This document shows, in pieces, positions 15,171-23,495 of a stretch of DNA of 48,301 nucleotides. Under the pieces are notes generated by a model. That model saw only the letters and a list, made by a program, of their open reading frames with translations, did no database searches and had not been told where the DNA came from. The stretch's first letter is position 1. Each line of letters starts with the position of its first letter. Made by a program: the position numbers and the translations under genes. This DNA comes from Liberiplasma sp046541015 (GTDB taxonomy: Bacteria; Bacillota_I; Bacilli_A; Izemoplasmatales; Izemoplasmataceae): assembly GCA_046541015.1 (NCBI GenBank), contig JBKHEA010000009.1:1-48301 (forward strand). Direction: 5' to 3'.

Positions 15171-16098
15171 GTTGGAAAAGATTCTTCTTTAAGACTTTAC
15201 TTTGATGATTAAATGTATTTGGATTATGCTTATCAAACGCAACTAAGAAATCAATCACTTCTTTAGTTAATTGGCTTGGGGTTGAAGCTGCAGCGGTAAC
15301 TGAAACATAGTTAAGGGTTTTAAGTAAATTAATATCTAAATCTTCAACACTATGAATAAGACTCGCATTAATCCCTTGTTTGGTAGAGACTTCTACTAGT
15401 TTATTGGCGTTATTTGAAGTATGATCCCCAACTACAAAACAGTGCTGTATAGCTTTATCTTGTTGCATTAAAGCTAACTGTCTTGTTTTGGTTGCATCAC
15501 AAATCTCATCAATAAGAATTATGTCTTTAATTCTTTTTTTTAAGGTTTCACTCACAGCGTAGATATCAAACAAACTCATAGTAGTTTGATTAGTTAAGGC
15601 ATACTTTACGTCATTACTTAAAGGGTAAGAAGCAGCTTTTTCTAATGAATCGATTAAATGGACTTTAGGGGAGTAACTTAGTACGGTTTCACTTTCTGGG
15701 TGATTTTTCTTGCCAACAAATAAGACATGATAACCTTCATGTAAATAATCTTTGATGATATTTTGGGAGCGATGAACATCTTTACAAGTCGTATCGATGA
15801 TATCTAAACCTTTTTCTTTAGCTTTTTGATAAACCAAATCACTTACACCATGAGCTGTAAAAACTACAGTGCCTGTATCAATTAAATCAAGCAGTTCTAA
15901 ACGAGTCTTTTTTGGGTCGTTTAAGGTAATAATGCCTAACTCAAAAAAGTCTTTTGTTATTTTTTCATTATGTACAATCATGCCTAAAACATAAATTGGA
16001 CGTTTAATAGATTTATCAAACGCAATTGTTTTTAAACGGTTTATGGCATGAACGACACCATGACAATAACCTCTAGGGACTAAAGCTTTTACTTTCAT
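15166..16098 (-). CDS. ispH: 4-hydroxy-3-methylbut-2-enyl diphosphate reductase
   Basis: A 310-residue IspH/LytB. The three Cys ligands of the iron-sulphur cluster are visible: Cys12 in GYCHGV, one in DTTCKDVH and one in DEICDATKTRQ. Two active-site His are in MIVHNEK and TAHGVS. It reduces HMBPP to IPP and DMAPP, the last step of the MEP pathway, so this organism makes isoprenoids by MEP. That fits the carotenoid-type desaturase 4 kb away. The ATG at 16098 was chosen over 16107 because AAAAGG abuts 16107 and is nine bases from 16098. The C-terminal 20 residues are an extra basic tail (KVLKKNLFQQ). Confidence 0.95.
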   Translation of the reverse strand: MKVKALVPRGYCHGVVHAINRLKTIAFDKSIKRPIYVLGMIVHNEKITKDFFELGIITLNDPKKTRLELLDLIDTGTVVFTAHGVSDLVYQKAKEKGLDIIDTTCKDVHRSQNIIKDYLHEGYHVLFVGKKNHPESETVLSYSPKVHLIDSLEKAASYPLSNDVKYALTNQTTMSLFDIYAVSETLKKRIKDIILIDEICDATKTRQLALMQQDKAIQHCFVVGDHTSNNANKLVEVSTKQGINASLIHSVEDLDINLLKTLNYVSVTAAASTPSQLTKEVIDFLVAFDKHNPNTFNHQSKVLKKNLFQQ

Positions 16099-16120
16099 GA
16101 TAATCATCCTTTTAAATGGT

Positions 16121-16149
16121 TTGGAAAAGTACAGTTTTTATTATATAAT
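16121..16149 (+). promoter_or_regulatory. Divergent promoter pair for the helicase operon and ispH
   Basis: Plus strand: TTGGAA (16121-16126), 17 bp, TATAAT (16144-16149). On the minus strand TATAAT lies at 16140-16145, overlapping it, so the two genes' -10 elements share bases and polymerase binding should be mutually exclusive. Confidence 0.65.
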
Positions 16150-16174
16150 AACTTTAATGAAATGAGGCGGTAAA

Positions 16175-17368
16175 ATGTTAAAAACTCAAAAAAACTATAT
16201 AATTGATGCACTAAAAGATTTAAATTTTAAAAGTTTAACAGCCATCCAAGAAGCGGTGATTCCCGAAATCTTAAAAGGCAGTGATATCATTGCCTCATCT
16301 AAAACTGGGAGTGGAAAATCTCATGCGTTTTTAATTCCTATTTTTGAAAAACTTGATGAAAATCATCACGATTTGCAAATAGTTATTTTAAGCCCAACAA
16401 GAGAACTAGCAACGCAGCTTTATGACGTTGCCTCACATATTGCAAGTTTTTCTAAATCAACCATTACTATTGGCTTATATACAGGGGGAAAAGATCGTCA
16501 AAAAGAAATTCAAAGCTTAAAATCCAAACAACCCCATATTGTAATAGGGACACCAGGTAAAATTAATGATTTAGCGTTTAAAGAAAATGTATTAAGTGTT
16601 TACAAAGCTAAAATATTAGTAATTGATGAAGCGGATATGGCCCTTGATATTGGCTTTTTACCAGAGATTGATGCGATTGCACGGGTAATGCCTAAAGAAC
16701 TTCAAATGTTAGTCTTTAGTGCAACGATTCCAGAAAAACTTAAACCCTTCTTAAGAAAATATCTAAAGCATCCTAAAGAGATCAATTTTGAAGATAAGAG
16801 TTTAAAAGACCTAAATTTAAATCATACCTTTATAAGAACGACAGAGAACCTTACAAAAGATAAAGCCCTTGATGATACCATAAAAAAAATTAATCCTTAT
16901 TTAGCGATGATTTTTGTTAATAAAAAAGAAGATGTTGAACGTTTATATAAAAGGCTCTATCAAGAAGGGTTAAATGTTACTATGCTTCATGGCGATATGC
17001 CCGCAAGAAAACGAAAACAAGTTTTAAAAGAGATTAACCGACTAACCTATCAATATATCGTCGCAAGCGATATGGCTAGCCGTGGGTTAGATATAGAAGG
17101 CATCAGTCATATTATCAATTATGACTTACCAAAAGATATGGCATTTTTTGTGCATCGTATCGGAAGAAGTGGTAGAATGGGCGCGAGTGGGGATACGATT
17201 AGTTTTTACACCGATAAAGATAACCACGCGCTTGAGTTTATTGACAAACATAAAATTGATGTCAATTTTATTGGCAATAAACCGATTCGCGCCATAAGAC
17301 AATCACGTAAATCTATCCCTTCAAAATCAACTATGACTAGGCAAAAGAAAGGAAGAAAAAAGCAATGA
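16175..17368 (+). CDS. DEAD-box RNA helicase
   Basis: A 397-residue RNA helicase with all core motifs. They are the Q-motif region ending at AIQ, motif I SKTGSGKS, Ia PTRELA, Ib IGTPGK, II VIDEADM, III FSATIP, V SDMASRGLDIEG and VI HRIGRSGRMG. A short basic tail (RQKKGRKKQ) would help RNA binding. It resembles the CshB-like branch of Firmicutes, which acts in ribosome assembly and mRNA turnover; assignment to that branch is tentative. Its stop overlaps the start of nfo by ATGA, so helicase and endonuclease IV are co-translated. Confidence 0.93.
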   Translation: MLKTQKNYIIDALKDLNFKSLTAIQEAVIPEILKGSDIIASSKTGSGKSHAFLIPIFEKLDENHHDLQIVILSPTRELATQLYDVASHIASFSKSTITIGLYTGGKDRQKEIQSLKSKQPHIVIGTPGKINDLAFKENVLSVYKAKILVIDEADMALDIGFLPEIDAIARVMPKELQMLVFSATIPEKLKPFLRKYLKHPKEINFEDKSLKDLNLNHTFIRTTENLTKDKALDDTIKKINPYLAMIFVNKKEDVERLYKRLYQEGLNVTMLHGDMPARKRKQVLKEINRLTYQYIVASDMASRGLDIEGISHIINYDLPKDMAFFVHRIGRSGRMGASGDTISFYTDKDNHALEFIDKHKIDVNFIGNKPIRAIRQSRKSIPSKSTMTRQKKGRKKQ

Positions 17369-18282
17369 AAATAGGGTCACACGTTTCTATGAATGGTAAA
17401 GAAATGTTGCTTGGAAGTGTTAAAGAAGCACTATCTTATGAAGCAACAACATTTATGATTTATACAGGTGCACCACAAAATACTATAAGAAAAAAGATTG
17501 AAGATTTAAATATTGAACCGGCAAAAAAGTTAATGGAAGCACAAGGGATTAATGTTCATGATGTTGTAGTGCATGCACCCTATATTATGAACTTAGCAAA
17601 TCCAGATCCTATTAAACGTGACTTTGCGGTAGAATTTTTGACGAAAGAAATAAAACGTACCCATGCCATTGGGGCTAAACAAATTGTTTTACATCCTGGT
17701 GCTCATGTCCAACAAGGCGTTGAAAAAGGGATTGAAAATATCGTTGATGGCCTTAATCAAGTACTTGAAGCAACTAAAGATTTAGATGTTTTAATCGCGC
17801 TTGAAACAATGGCAGGTAAAGGAACAGAAATTGGAAAGACCTTTGAAGAACTAAAAATGATTATGGATGGCGTAAAAGACAACAGCCGTTTAAGTGTTTG
17901 TTTTGATACTTGTCATACGCATGATGCAGGGTATTTAGTGAAAGAAGATTTCGATGGTGTCTTAAAAGACTTTGACCGTATCATTGGTATTGACCGAATT
18001 AGCGTTTTACACATTAATGATTCAAAAAATCCTGTTGGAGCTTCAAAAGACCGTCATGAAAATATCGGTTTTGGTTATATTGGCTTTGAAGCGCTTAATA
18101 CCATTGTTCATCATGAGGCATTTAAGTCTATTCCTAAAATTTTAGAGACTCCATATGTTACTAAGGATGACGAATCAAAAGATAAAGTTTATGCCCCATA
18201 TAAAGAAGAACTAGACATGTTTAAAAATGAGACTTTTAACGAAGATTTAATTAAAACGATTCGTGAAAACCAAGAAAATTAG
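17365..18282 (+). CDS. nfo: Endonuclease IV (AP endonuclease)
   Basis: A 305-residue TIM-barrel AP endonuclease, family 2. It starts MKIGSHVSM and contains VHAPYIMNLA, the zinc ligand segments VLHPGAH, LETMAGKG, CFDTCHTHDAGY and LHINDSK, then DRHENIGFG. Together these supply the His/Glu/Asp three-zinc site. It cuts 5' to abasic sites in base excision repair. Length is normal. It begins inside the helicase stop codon (ATGA) and ends 18 bp before the queG promoter. Confidence 0.95.
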   Translation: MKIGSHVSMNGKEMLLGSVKEALSYEATTFMIYTGAPQNTIRKKIEDLNIEPAKKLMEAQGINVHDVVVHAPYIMNLANPDPIKRDFAVEFLTKEIKRTHAIGAKQIVLHPGAHVQQGVEKGIENIVDGLNQVLEATKDLDVLIALETMAGKGTEIGKTFEELKMIMDGVKDNSRLSVCFDTCHTHDAGYLVKEDFDGVLKDFDRIIGIDRISVLHINDSKNPVGASKDRHENIGFGYIGFEALNTIVHHEAFKSIPKILETPYVTKDDESKDKVYAPYKEELDMFKNETFNEDLIKTIRENQEN

Positions 18283-18300
18283 GACAACCAGTTGAAATCA

Positions 18301-18309
18301 TGGTATAAT
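18301..18309 (+). promoter_or_regulatory. Extended -10 promoter of queG
   Basis: TGGTATAAT; TATAAT is at 18304-18309. No good -35 at the proper distance (a TTGAAA at 18292 is too close). Confidence 0.6.
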
Positions 18310-18312
18310 GAA

Positions 18313-18398
18313 TATCATGAATGTATCAATCAGCTCATAAGGGCTGACATGATAAAATGGTGAGATGCTTCAGGCATCCACCATTTTCATAGTGGAGG
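18313..18398 (+). promoter_or_regulatory. Structured queG leader with alternative hairpins over the ribosome site
   Basis: The ~90-base leader can form ATCATG/CATGAT enclosing TCAGC/GCTGA. It then forms a strong hairpin AAAATGGT (18354-18361) with ACCATTTT (18380-18387), extended by GATGC/GCATC. The right arm also offers TCCAC (18377-18381), complementary to GTGGA (18392-18396), which overlaps the GGAGG site (18394-18398). The two pairings exclude each other. I do not recognise a preQ1 riboswitch here, so this is an unassigned candidate cis-element. Confidence 0.5.
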
Positions 18399-18403
18399 AT
18401 TAT

Positions 18404-19354
18404 ATGATTGAAACCTTGTTAGAGCATCCGTTAATTGATGACTTTAAAGCGTTAAAAGTTCATGATTATATTGCCATGCGCAAAAAACATTATCCCGATA
18501 AAAATGAAGATTTCTCACAAATCGAATCCTTTCAAACGATTATTATGCTTTCGCTTTCTTATCCTAAAGAACAAGTAAAGTTTAAGGGAAAAGGGCATGG
18601 TCTTTTAGCACGATATACTTATGGTAAAGACTATCATAAAGTATTTTATGAACTTTTTGATACATTAGAAAAGCAATTTTCTTCTTTTGGTATTAAAGCA
18701 AAAGGTTACGCAGATGTAAGTCCACTTGATGAACGATTTGCGGCTTTTTTAGCTGGACTTGGTTATATAGGAAAAAATCAGTTATTGATTCACCCAAATT
18801 ATGGAACTTACCATTTTTTAGGGGCTTTACTAATTGATAAAGCCTTTAATACAGTACCGTATGTAGAAGATTCTTGTGGGGATTGTACATTGTGTATCGA
18901 AGCGTGTCCACCAGGTGCTTTAAGTACTGAGGGCTATAATGAGCGTCTTTGTACATCCTACGTTACTCAAATGAAAATCGCTTTAAATCAAGATGATCGC
19001 AAACCGATGAAAGTAATGATGTTTGGGTGTGATATCTGCCAACGTGTTTGTCCAAAAAATAAGGCAATTACATTCACTTCTAGGGATTTATTTTTACCTG
19101 ATGAGGCATCTCAACTAAATTTAAGTGAACTCTTAACCTTATCAAATAAGGAAATCATGAGGCGTTATCAAAACTATGCGTTTACCTTTAGAGGCGGGCT
19201 AGTTTTAAAACGCAATGCCATTATTTTACTTGCCAATCAGCGCCAATACGATCAACTGCCACTTATAAAAACCGTTTATGAACAATATAAACATGTGCCA
19301 TGGTTTCAAGAAACCACACAACAAATCATCGAAGAAATGGAGAAAAATGCATGA
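18404..19354 (+). CDS. queG: Epoxyqueuosine reductase
   Basis: A 316-residue QueG. It shows the cobalamin-binding region with SPLDERFAA and GLGYIGKNQLLI. Two ferredoxin-type clusters follow: CGDCTLCIEACP and CDICQRVCP, supplying eight Cys for two 4Fe-4S centres. A short C-terminal helical part follows; the longer HEAT-repeat extension of some homologues is reduced. It carries out the last step to queuosine at tRNA position 34. The ATG at 18404 has GGAGG five bases upstream; the in-frame ATG at 18365 lies inside a hairpin and lacks a site. The stop overlaps the trmL start by ATGA. Confidence 0.95.
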   Translation: MIETLLEHPLIDDFKALKVHDYIAMRKKHYPDKNEDFSQIESFQTIIMLSLSYPKEQVKFKGKGHGLLARYTYGKDYHKVFYELFDTLEKQFSSFGIKAKGYADVSPLDERFAAFLAGLGYIGKNQLLIHPNYGTYHFLGALLIDKAFNTVPYVEDSCGDCTLCIEACPPGALSTEGYNERLCTSYVTQMKIALNQDDRKPMKVMMFGCDICQRVCPKNKAITFTSRDLFLPDEASQLNLSELLTLSNKEIMRRYQNYAFTFRGGLVLKRNAIILLANQRQYDQLPLIKTVYEQYKHVPWFQETTQQIIEEMEKNA

Positions 19355-19863
19355 ATCACATTGTATTATACCAACCAGAAATCCCTCAAAATACCGGCAA
19401 TATTATGCGCACAGCAGTAGCGACAAATGCCAAATTACATTTAATTAGACCCCTTGGATTTTCTCTTGAAGAAAAATACTTAAAACGCTATGCAGCCAAT
19501 TATTTAGAGCATTTAGATATGGAAGTTTATGATGACTTTGAAGCATTTTTAAAGGTTAATCAAGGCCGTTTTTATTTTATTTCTCGCTATGGTGAAAAAT
19601 CACCTGATCAATTTGATTTATCCAATACAAATGAAGAGATTTATCTAATTTTTGGAAGTGAATCAAGCGGAATTCCAAAATCTATCTTAAGTGCTTATTT
19701 GCCACAATGTGTTCGCTTACCAATGAGCGGACATGTACGAAGCTTAAATTTAAGTAACACTGTAGCGATACTTATCTATGAGACTTTACGCCAACAAGGC
19801 TATCAAGGCTTATATACCCATGAACCAGAACATTTTAAAGGAAAAGATTATTTAAAAAAGTAA
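19351..19863 (+). CDS. trmL: tRNA (cytidine/uridine-34-2'-O)-methyltransferase
   Basis: A 170-residue SPOUT-class methyltransferase. It begins NHIVLYQPEIPQNTGNI, the TrmL hallmark, with FGSESSGIP and MSGHVRSLNLSNTVAI forming the knotted SAM site. It methylates the ribose of wobble nucleotide 34 in certain tRNA-Leu species. The ATG at 19351 overlaps queG's stop; GGAG lies just upstream. Both genes of this operon therefore act on wobble position 34. Length is normal for the family. Confidence 0.94.
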   Translation: MNHIVLYQPEIPQNTGNIMRTAVATNAKLHLIRPLGFSLEEKYLKRYAANYLEHLDMEVYDDFEAFLKVNQGRFYFISRYGEKSPDQFDLSNTNEEIYLIFGSESSGIPKSILSAYLPQCVRLPMSGHVRSLNLSNTVAILIYETLRQQGYQGLYTHEPEHFKGKDYLKK

Positions 19864-19875
19864 AGAAGGTGTACC

Positions 19876-20055
19876 ATGGATAAAAACCATCAAACCCATG
19901 AAGAAAAAACCTATCATAAAAACGAAAAACTATTAAAAGATCAAAATTCTCCATCAAAGAAATATTTTAAATTATTAAGCAAAAAAGCCGTCTATTATAG
20001 TGTTTTACTAGCTCTTATTTTACTTATCCTTTTTGTGCTTTTTTCATCACTTTAA
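19876..20055 (+). CDS. 59-residue tail-anchored small protein, unknown
   Basis: ATG at 19876 with AAGGTG (19866-19871) just upstream, 12 bp after trmL. The first ~37 residues are charged, rich in Lys, His, Glu and Asn (starting MDKNHQTHEEK). They are followed by one uninterrupted hydrophobic helix of about 18 residues (VLLALILLILFVLF) and a two-Ser tail ending the protein. This is a tail-anchored topology with a basic cytosolic side. No family recognised. Good ribosome site and operon position support that it is real. Confidence 0.65.
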   Translation: MDKNHQTHEEKTYHKNEKLLKDQNSPSKKYFKLLSKKAVYYSVLLALILLILFVLFSSL

Positions 20056-20092
20056 GTTTTTTAACTTAACCATACGAAAGACCCTTTTTGTA

Positions 20093-20101
20093 TGCTATAA
20101 T
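20093..20101 (+). promoter_or_regulatory. Extended -10 promoter (TGCTATAAT)
   Basis: TGCTATAAT about 22 bases before the start codon of the DUF402 gene, giving a leader of about 15 nt with GGATGTGATG just before the ATG. Confidence 0.65.
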
Positions 20102-20122
20102 ACACAATAAGGATGTGATGAT

Positions 20123-20656
20123 ATGACTGTTAATTTATGGCAAGATATTGTCGTACAAAGCTACAAACACAACACAAAACTTCATCGCATATGGGCGCAA
20201 GCAACCGTTATTGATACCTTAGATGACCATATTGTTATTGCTAATTACCGTACAAAAGTTATAGAAGCTAACGGCAGATTTTGGTATACGAAAGAACCAT
20301 CTGTTACATGGTTTTTTAAAGAACGATGGTTTAATATCATTGGTATTATAAGACCAACAGGCATCTTTTATTACTGTAATATTGCCTCGCCATATATGAT
20401 TGATGATGAAGCATTAAAATATATTGACTATGATTTAGATGTAAAAGTAAATCCAGATTATACTTATACAACCTTAGATCGAAAAGAGTATAATAAACAC
20501 AAAGTAAAAATGGAGTATCCTGCATCTATTAGAACCATCTTAGAAAATGAACTCGAAGCCTTAAAAGCAATGATTGAACTTCGTAAAGGACCTTTTAAAG
20601 AAAATGTAGTCAATGATTATTTCAACAAATACATGCACCATTATGAACAAGAATAA
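20123..20656 (+). CDS. Nucleoside tri-/diphosphate phosphatase, DUF402 family
   Basis: A 177-residue DUF402 protein, like YgaC/Ntdp of Firmicutes. Visible family segments are YKHNTKLHRIW at the start, VTWFF, IGIIRPTGIFYYCNIASPY, and the acidic metal-binding stretch YIDYDLDVKVNPD followed by LDRKEY. It hydrolyses nucleoside tri- and diphosphates in the cytosol with divalent metal. Length equals the family norm (~175). Monocistronic. Confidence 0.85.
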   Translation: MTVNLWQDIVVQSYKHNTKLHRIWAQATVIDTLDDHIVIANYRTKVIEANGRFWYTKEPSVTWFFKERWFNIIGIIRPTGIFYYCNIASPYMIDDEALKYIDYDLDVKVNPDYTYTTLDRKEYNKHKVKMEYPASIRTILENELEALKAMIELRKGPFKENVVNDYFNKYMHHYEQE

Positions 20657-20680
20657 AGTCTATTTTATAGGCTTTTTTTA
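20655..20680 (+). terminator. Terminator after the DUF402 gene
   Basis: AAGTCTAT/ATAGGCTT stem with one G-U pair followed by T. Confidence 0.8.
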
Positions 20681-20728
20681 TTGTCTTAAATAGAATTTCA
20701 AACTTATTTATAAAAATTCTTATCATCC

Positions 20729-20757
20729 TTTACAAAATCTAGTCAATCCACTATACT
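20729..20757 (+). promoter_or_regulatory. Promoter of the iron importer operon
   Basis: TTTACA (20729-20734), a 17-bp spacer and TATACT (20752-20757). The leader of about 45 bases is very AT-rich. A weak TGATAAC-type half-site follows the -10, too poor to call a Fur box. Confidence 0.75.
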
Positions 20758-20807
20758 GATAACTGTAATACAATTTAAATATAAAAATTATAAATAAGGA
20801 GTGAATT

Positions 20808-21845
20808 ATGAAAAAGTTATTATTACTAACCATCATTTCAGTATTACTATTTACTTTAAGTGCTTGCCAGTTTGGAAACACTGCAGAAGACGATAATGTT
20901 ATCACAGTCTATTCAGAAAGACATTATGAAACAGATCGTGATTTATTTGATAAATTTGAAGAAGAAACAGGGATTCGTGTTAATTTAGTGCGCGATGGTG
21001 CAGACCAGCTAATCACTAAATTAGAAAACGAAGGTGAAGATTCTCCGGCTGATTTACTGATTATTGCCGATGCAGGTAGACTTCATCGTGCAAAAACTAA
21101 AGACTTACTTCAACCAGTTTCTAGTGAGCTCTTAGAAGAAAATGTTCCAAGCAATTACCGCGATGTTGATGGTACGTGGTTTGGACTTACTAAACGTGCG
21201 CGTGTTATCGTTTATCATCCAGATCGTGTTGATGCAAGTGAACTTTCAACCTATGAAGCATTAACTGATGAAAAATGGGAAGGTCGCATTGTTGTTAGAA
21301 CATCTGCAAACATATACAATCAAAGTTTAATGGCTTCATTTGTTGAAGTCATGGGTGAAGCAGGAGCACGTAATTTCGCAGAAGGCTTAGTCCAAAACTT
21401 CGCTAGAACCCCTCAAGGGAATGATCGCGATCAAGCAAAAGCTTTACTTGAAGGCGTCGCAGACATTGCTATTATGAATACTTATTATATGGGGTTATTA
21501 AAATATTCAGCTGACGCTTATGAAAGAGAAGTCGCTGATACACTAGAAGTATTTTTCCCAAATCAAGATACAACAGGAACACACGTTAACGTTAGTGCAG
21601 CAGGGGTTACTAAGCATGCCCCAAATAAAGAAGGCGCTATTGCTTTATTAGAATTCTTAACAAGCGAAGAAGCCCAAAGTGTTTATGCGAATGCAAATTA
21701 TGAATACCCAGTGAATGAAAGTGTTGAGCCACACGAATACTTAGCCTCACTTGGAAGCTTTAAAGCCCAAGATATATCTTTATCACTCTTAGGCGTTAAT
21801 CAAGCATTAGCTACAACCATCATGGATGAAGAAGGCTGGGAATAA
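20808..21845 (+). CDS. Iron(III) ABC transporter substrate-binding lipoprotein (FutA/FbpA type)
   Basis: A 345-residue lipoprotein. The signal peptide ends LSAC, a lipobox, with Cys20 the lipidated residue. The mature protein opens VYSERHYETDRDLFDKFEE, the FutA signature in which Tyr/His residues bind iron, and has a paired-Tyr segment (NTYYMG) that is the usual iron-chelating pair. Length is normal for class-1/ferric-binding proteins. It is first of a three-gene importer operon and is anchored outside the membrane. A Fur-family regulator lies 25 kb away, but no clear operator was found here. Confidence 0.9.
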   Translation: MKKLLLLTIISVLLFTLSACQFGNTAEDDNVITVYSERHYETDRDLFDKFEEETGIRVNLVRDGADQLITKLENEGEDSPADLLIIADAGRLHRAKTKDLLQPVSSELLEENVPSNYRDVDGTWFGLTKRARVIVYHPDRVDASELSTYEALTDEKWEGRIVVRTSANIYNQSLMASFVEVMGEAGARNFAEGLVQNFARTPQGNDRDQAKALLEGVADIAIMNTYYMGLLKYSADAYEREVADTLEVFFPNQDTTGTHVNVSAAGVTKHAPNKEGAIALLEFLTSEEAQSVYANANYEYPVNESVEPHEYLASLGSFKAQDISLSLLGVNQALATTIMDEEGWE

Positions 21846-21863
21846 GACTGCGAGTGATTTAAA

Positions 21864-23495
21864 TTGCTTAATAAATTTGGCCAAAAATTTAATCTATTTA
21901 CCATAATATCTATCATAGCGGGACTATTTATTATATTCCCGCTTTTTAACTTATTCATGGGATTAAGCCAGGTGCCAAGTGAAACTTGGAATCATGTAAA
22001 AAATTACTTACTGTTAAACACGGTAATAACGACACTCATATTAATTTTAGGCGTAAGTTTTTTTTCGTTGATTATTGGACTTTATAGCGCTTATGTAACG
22101 GTTCATTATGATTTTTATGGAAAAAAACTTTTATCTTGGATGCTTATTTTACCGCTTGCAATCCCTTCTTATATTGCCGCCTATATTTATGCAGACATGG
22201 TAAGCTATACAGGAACTTTTTTTAGATTGATGGAATTTATTAATCTGCCTTTGTCAGTTAACATCATGTCATTACCTGGGGCAATCTTTATTTTTAGTTT
22301 CACCTTATATCCTTATACGTATATGCTTGCACGAAGTGCTTTAAAAAAACAAAGTGTTAAGTATAGCGAAAGTGCTCGATTACTTGGGTATGGCCCAATC
22401 AATATTTTTAGAAAAGTTACTTTGCCATTATTAAGACCAGCCTTAGTAGCGGGTTCATTTTTGGTTATATTAGAAACTTTAAATGATTATGGGGTGGTAG
22501 CTTATTTTAATGTTAGGGTATTTAGCTTTGCGATTTTTAACGCATGGTTTAATTTAGGGGATTTAGATAGTGCTATTAGGCTATCAAGTTTATTATTACT
22601 CTTAGTATTTTCCATAATTATTATTGAACGAAGCATTCGTGGAAAAAAAGATTATCAAATATTAGCAAATACTTTAACACATAAAAGCATGCCTTTAAAA
22701 GGGATAAAAAGTATTATTTATCCTATGATACTTTGGCTTATCTTAGGCTTTGGTTTTATAATTCCTTTTGGCCAGTTAATATATTATTTAGTTATAAGTT
22801 TCAACCGAGCCTTTAGAAGTGATTTGATTTACATTATATTAAATACGATTTCAATTACACTTTTTGCATCATTCTTAGTTGTAGTGATTGCCTTGTGTTT
22901 AGCAAACTTTTACCGTTTTAGAAGCACTAAATTTAATCAAGTGTGGGTTAAAATCACTAACTTAGGATATGCTATTCCTGGTGCGGTGATTGCCATTAGT
23001 GTTAATCTATTCTTTATCAAAACTGATCGCTTTTTAGTGCCTTTATACCGTTTTTTTAACAGTGAATCTAGGACACTTGTTTTAAGTCTAAGCTTGTTTA
23101 TGTTAATCTTCGCTTATATTTTAAGGTTTATGGCAATTGGCTATAATTCAATTGAAAATAGTTATGAAAAAATCGGCAAAAAATATACAGAATCAGCTTA
23201 TTTGCTAGGACATGGGAAGTTATCGACACTAATTAAAATCGATGTACCACTGCTTAAACATGGGCTCATCGCAGCATATATTATCGTATTTATTGATGTG
23301 ATAAAAGAGTTACCTTTAACCCTTATATTAAGACCTGCAAATTATGATACCCTTGCAACACTTGTTTATGAATATGCTAGTGATGAACGCTTGCAAGAGT
23401 CAAGTTTAGCAGCGCTTTTATTAATATTAATATCCGCTGCATTAATATATTTACTAACCCATCCAAGAAAAAAAGAGGTGAAAGAAGATGCTTAG
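21864..23495 (+). CDS. Iron(III) ABC transporter permease, fused double-domain type
   Basis: A 543-residue membrane protein of about 12 helices formed by two tandem BPD_transp_1 domains. EAA-type cytosolic loops occur twice: ESARLLGYGPINIFRKVTLPLLRP near residue 168, and ESAYLLGHGKLSTLIKIDVPLLKHG near 443. This matches FbpB/FutB permeases, where one chain supplies both halves of the channel. The best start is a TTG at 21864 with only a weak GAGTG ribosome site, 18 bp after the lipoprotein gene. A low initiation rate would suit a permease needed in smaller amounts than its binding protein. Confidence 0.88.
   Translation: MLNKFGQKFNLFTIISIIAGLFIIFPLFNLFMGLSQVPSETWNHVKNYLLLNTVITTLILILGVSFFSLIIGLYSAYVTVHYDFYGKKLLSWMLILPLAIPSYIAAYIYADMVSYTGTFFRLMEFINLPLSVNIMSLPGAIFIFSFTLYPYTYMLARSALKKQSVKYSESARLLGYGPINIFRKVTLPLLRPALVAGSFLVILETLNDYGVVAYFNVRVFSFAIFNAWFNLGDLDSAIRLSSLLLLLVFSIIIIERSIRGKKDYQILANTLTHKSMPLKGIKSIIYPMILWLILGFGFIIPFGQLIYYLVISFNRAFRSDLIYIILNTISITLFASFLVVVIALCLANFYRFRSTKFNQVWVKITNLGYAIPGAVIAISVNLFFIKTDRFLVPLYRFFNSESRTLVLSLSLFMLIFAYILRFMAIGYNSIENSYEKIGKKYTESAYLLGHGKLSTLIKIDVPLLKHGLIAAYIIVFIDVIKELPLTLILRPANYDTLATLVYEYASDERLQESSLAALLLILISAALIYLLTHPRKKEVKEDA

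Noticed and set aside
18313..18398. preQ1 riboswitch before queG
   Set aside because: The compact preQ1-I pattern of a C-rich loop with an A-rich tail is not present and the hairpins are too long.
18365..18404. Upstream ATG start for queG
   Set aside because: It lies inside the leader hairpin, has no ribosome site and adds residues not seen in QueG proteins.
20752..20775. Fur box at the iron importer promoter
   Set aside because: The half-site TGATAAC is followed by GTAATAC, which matches only about four of seven positions of an inverted copy.
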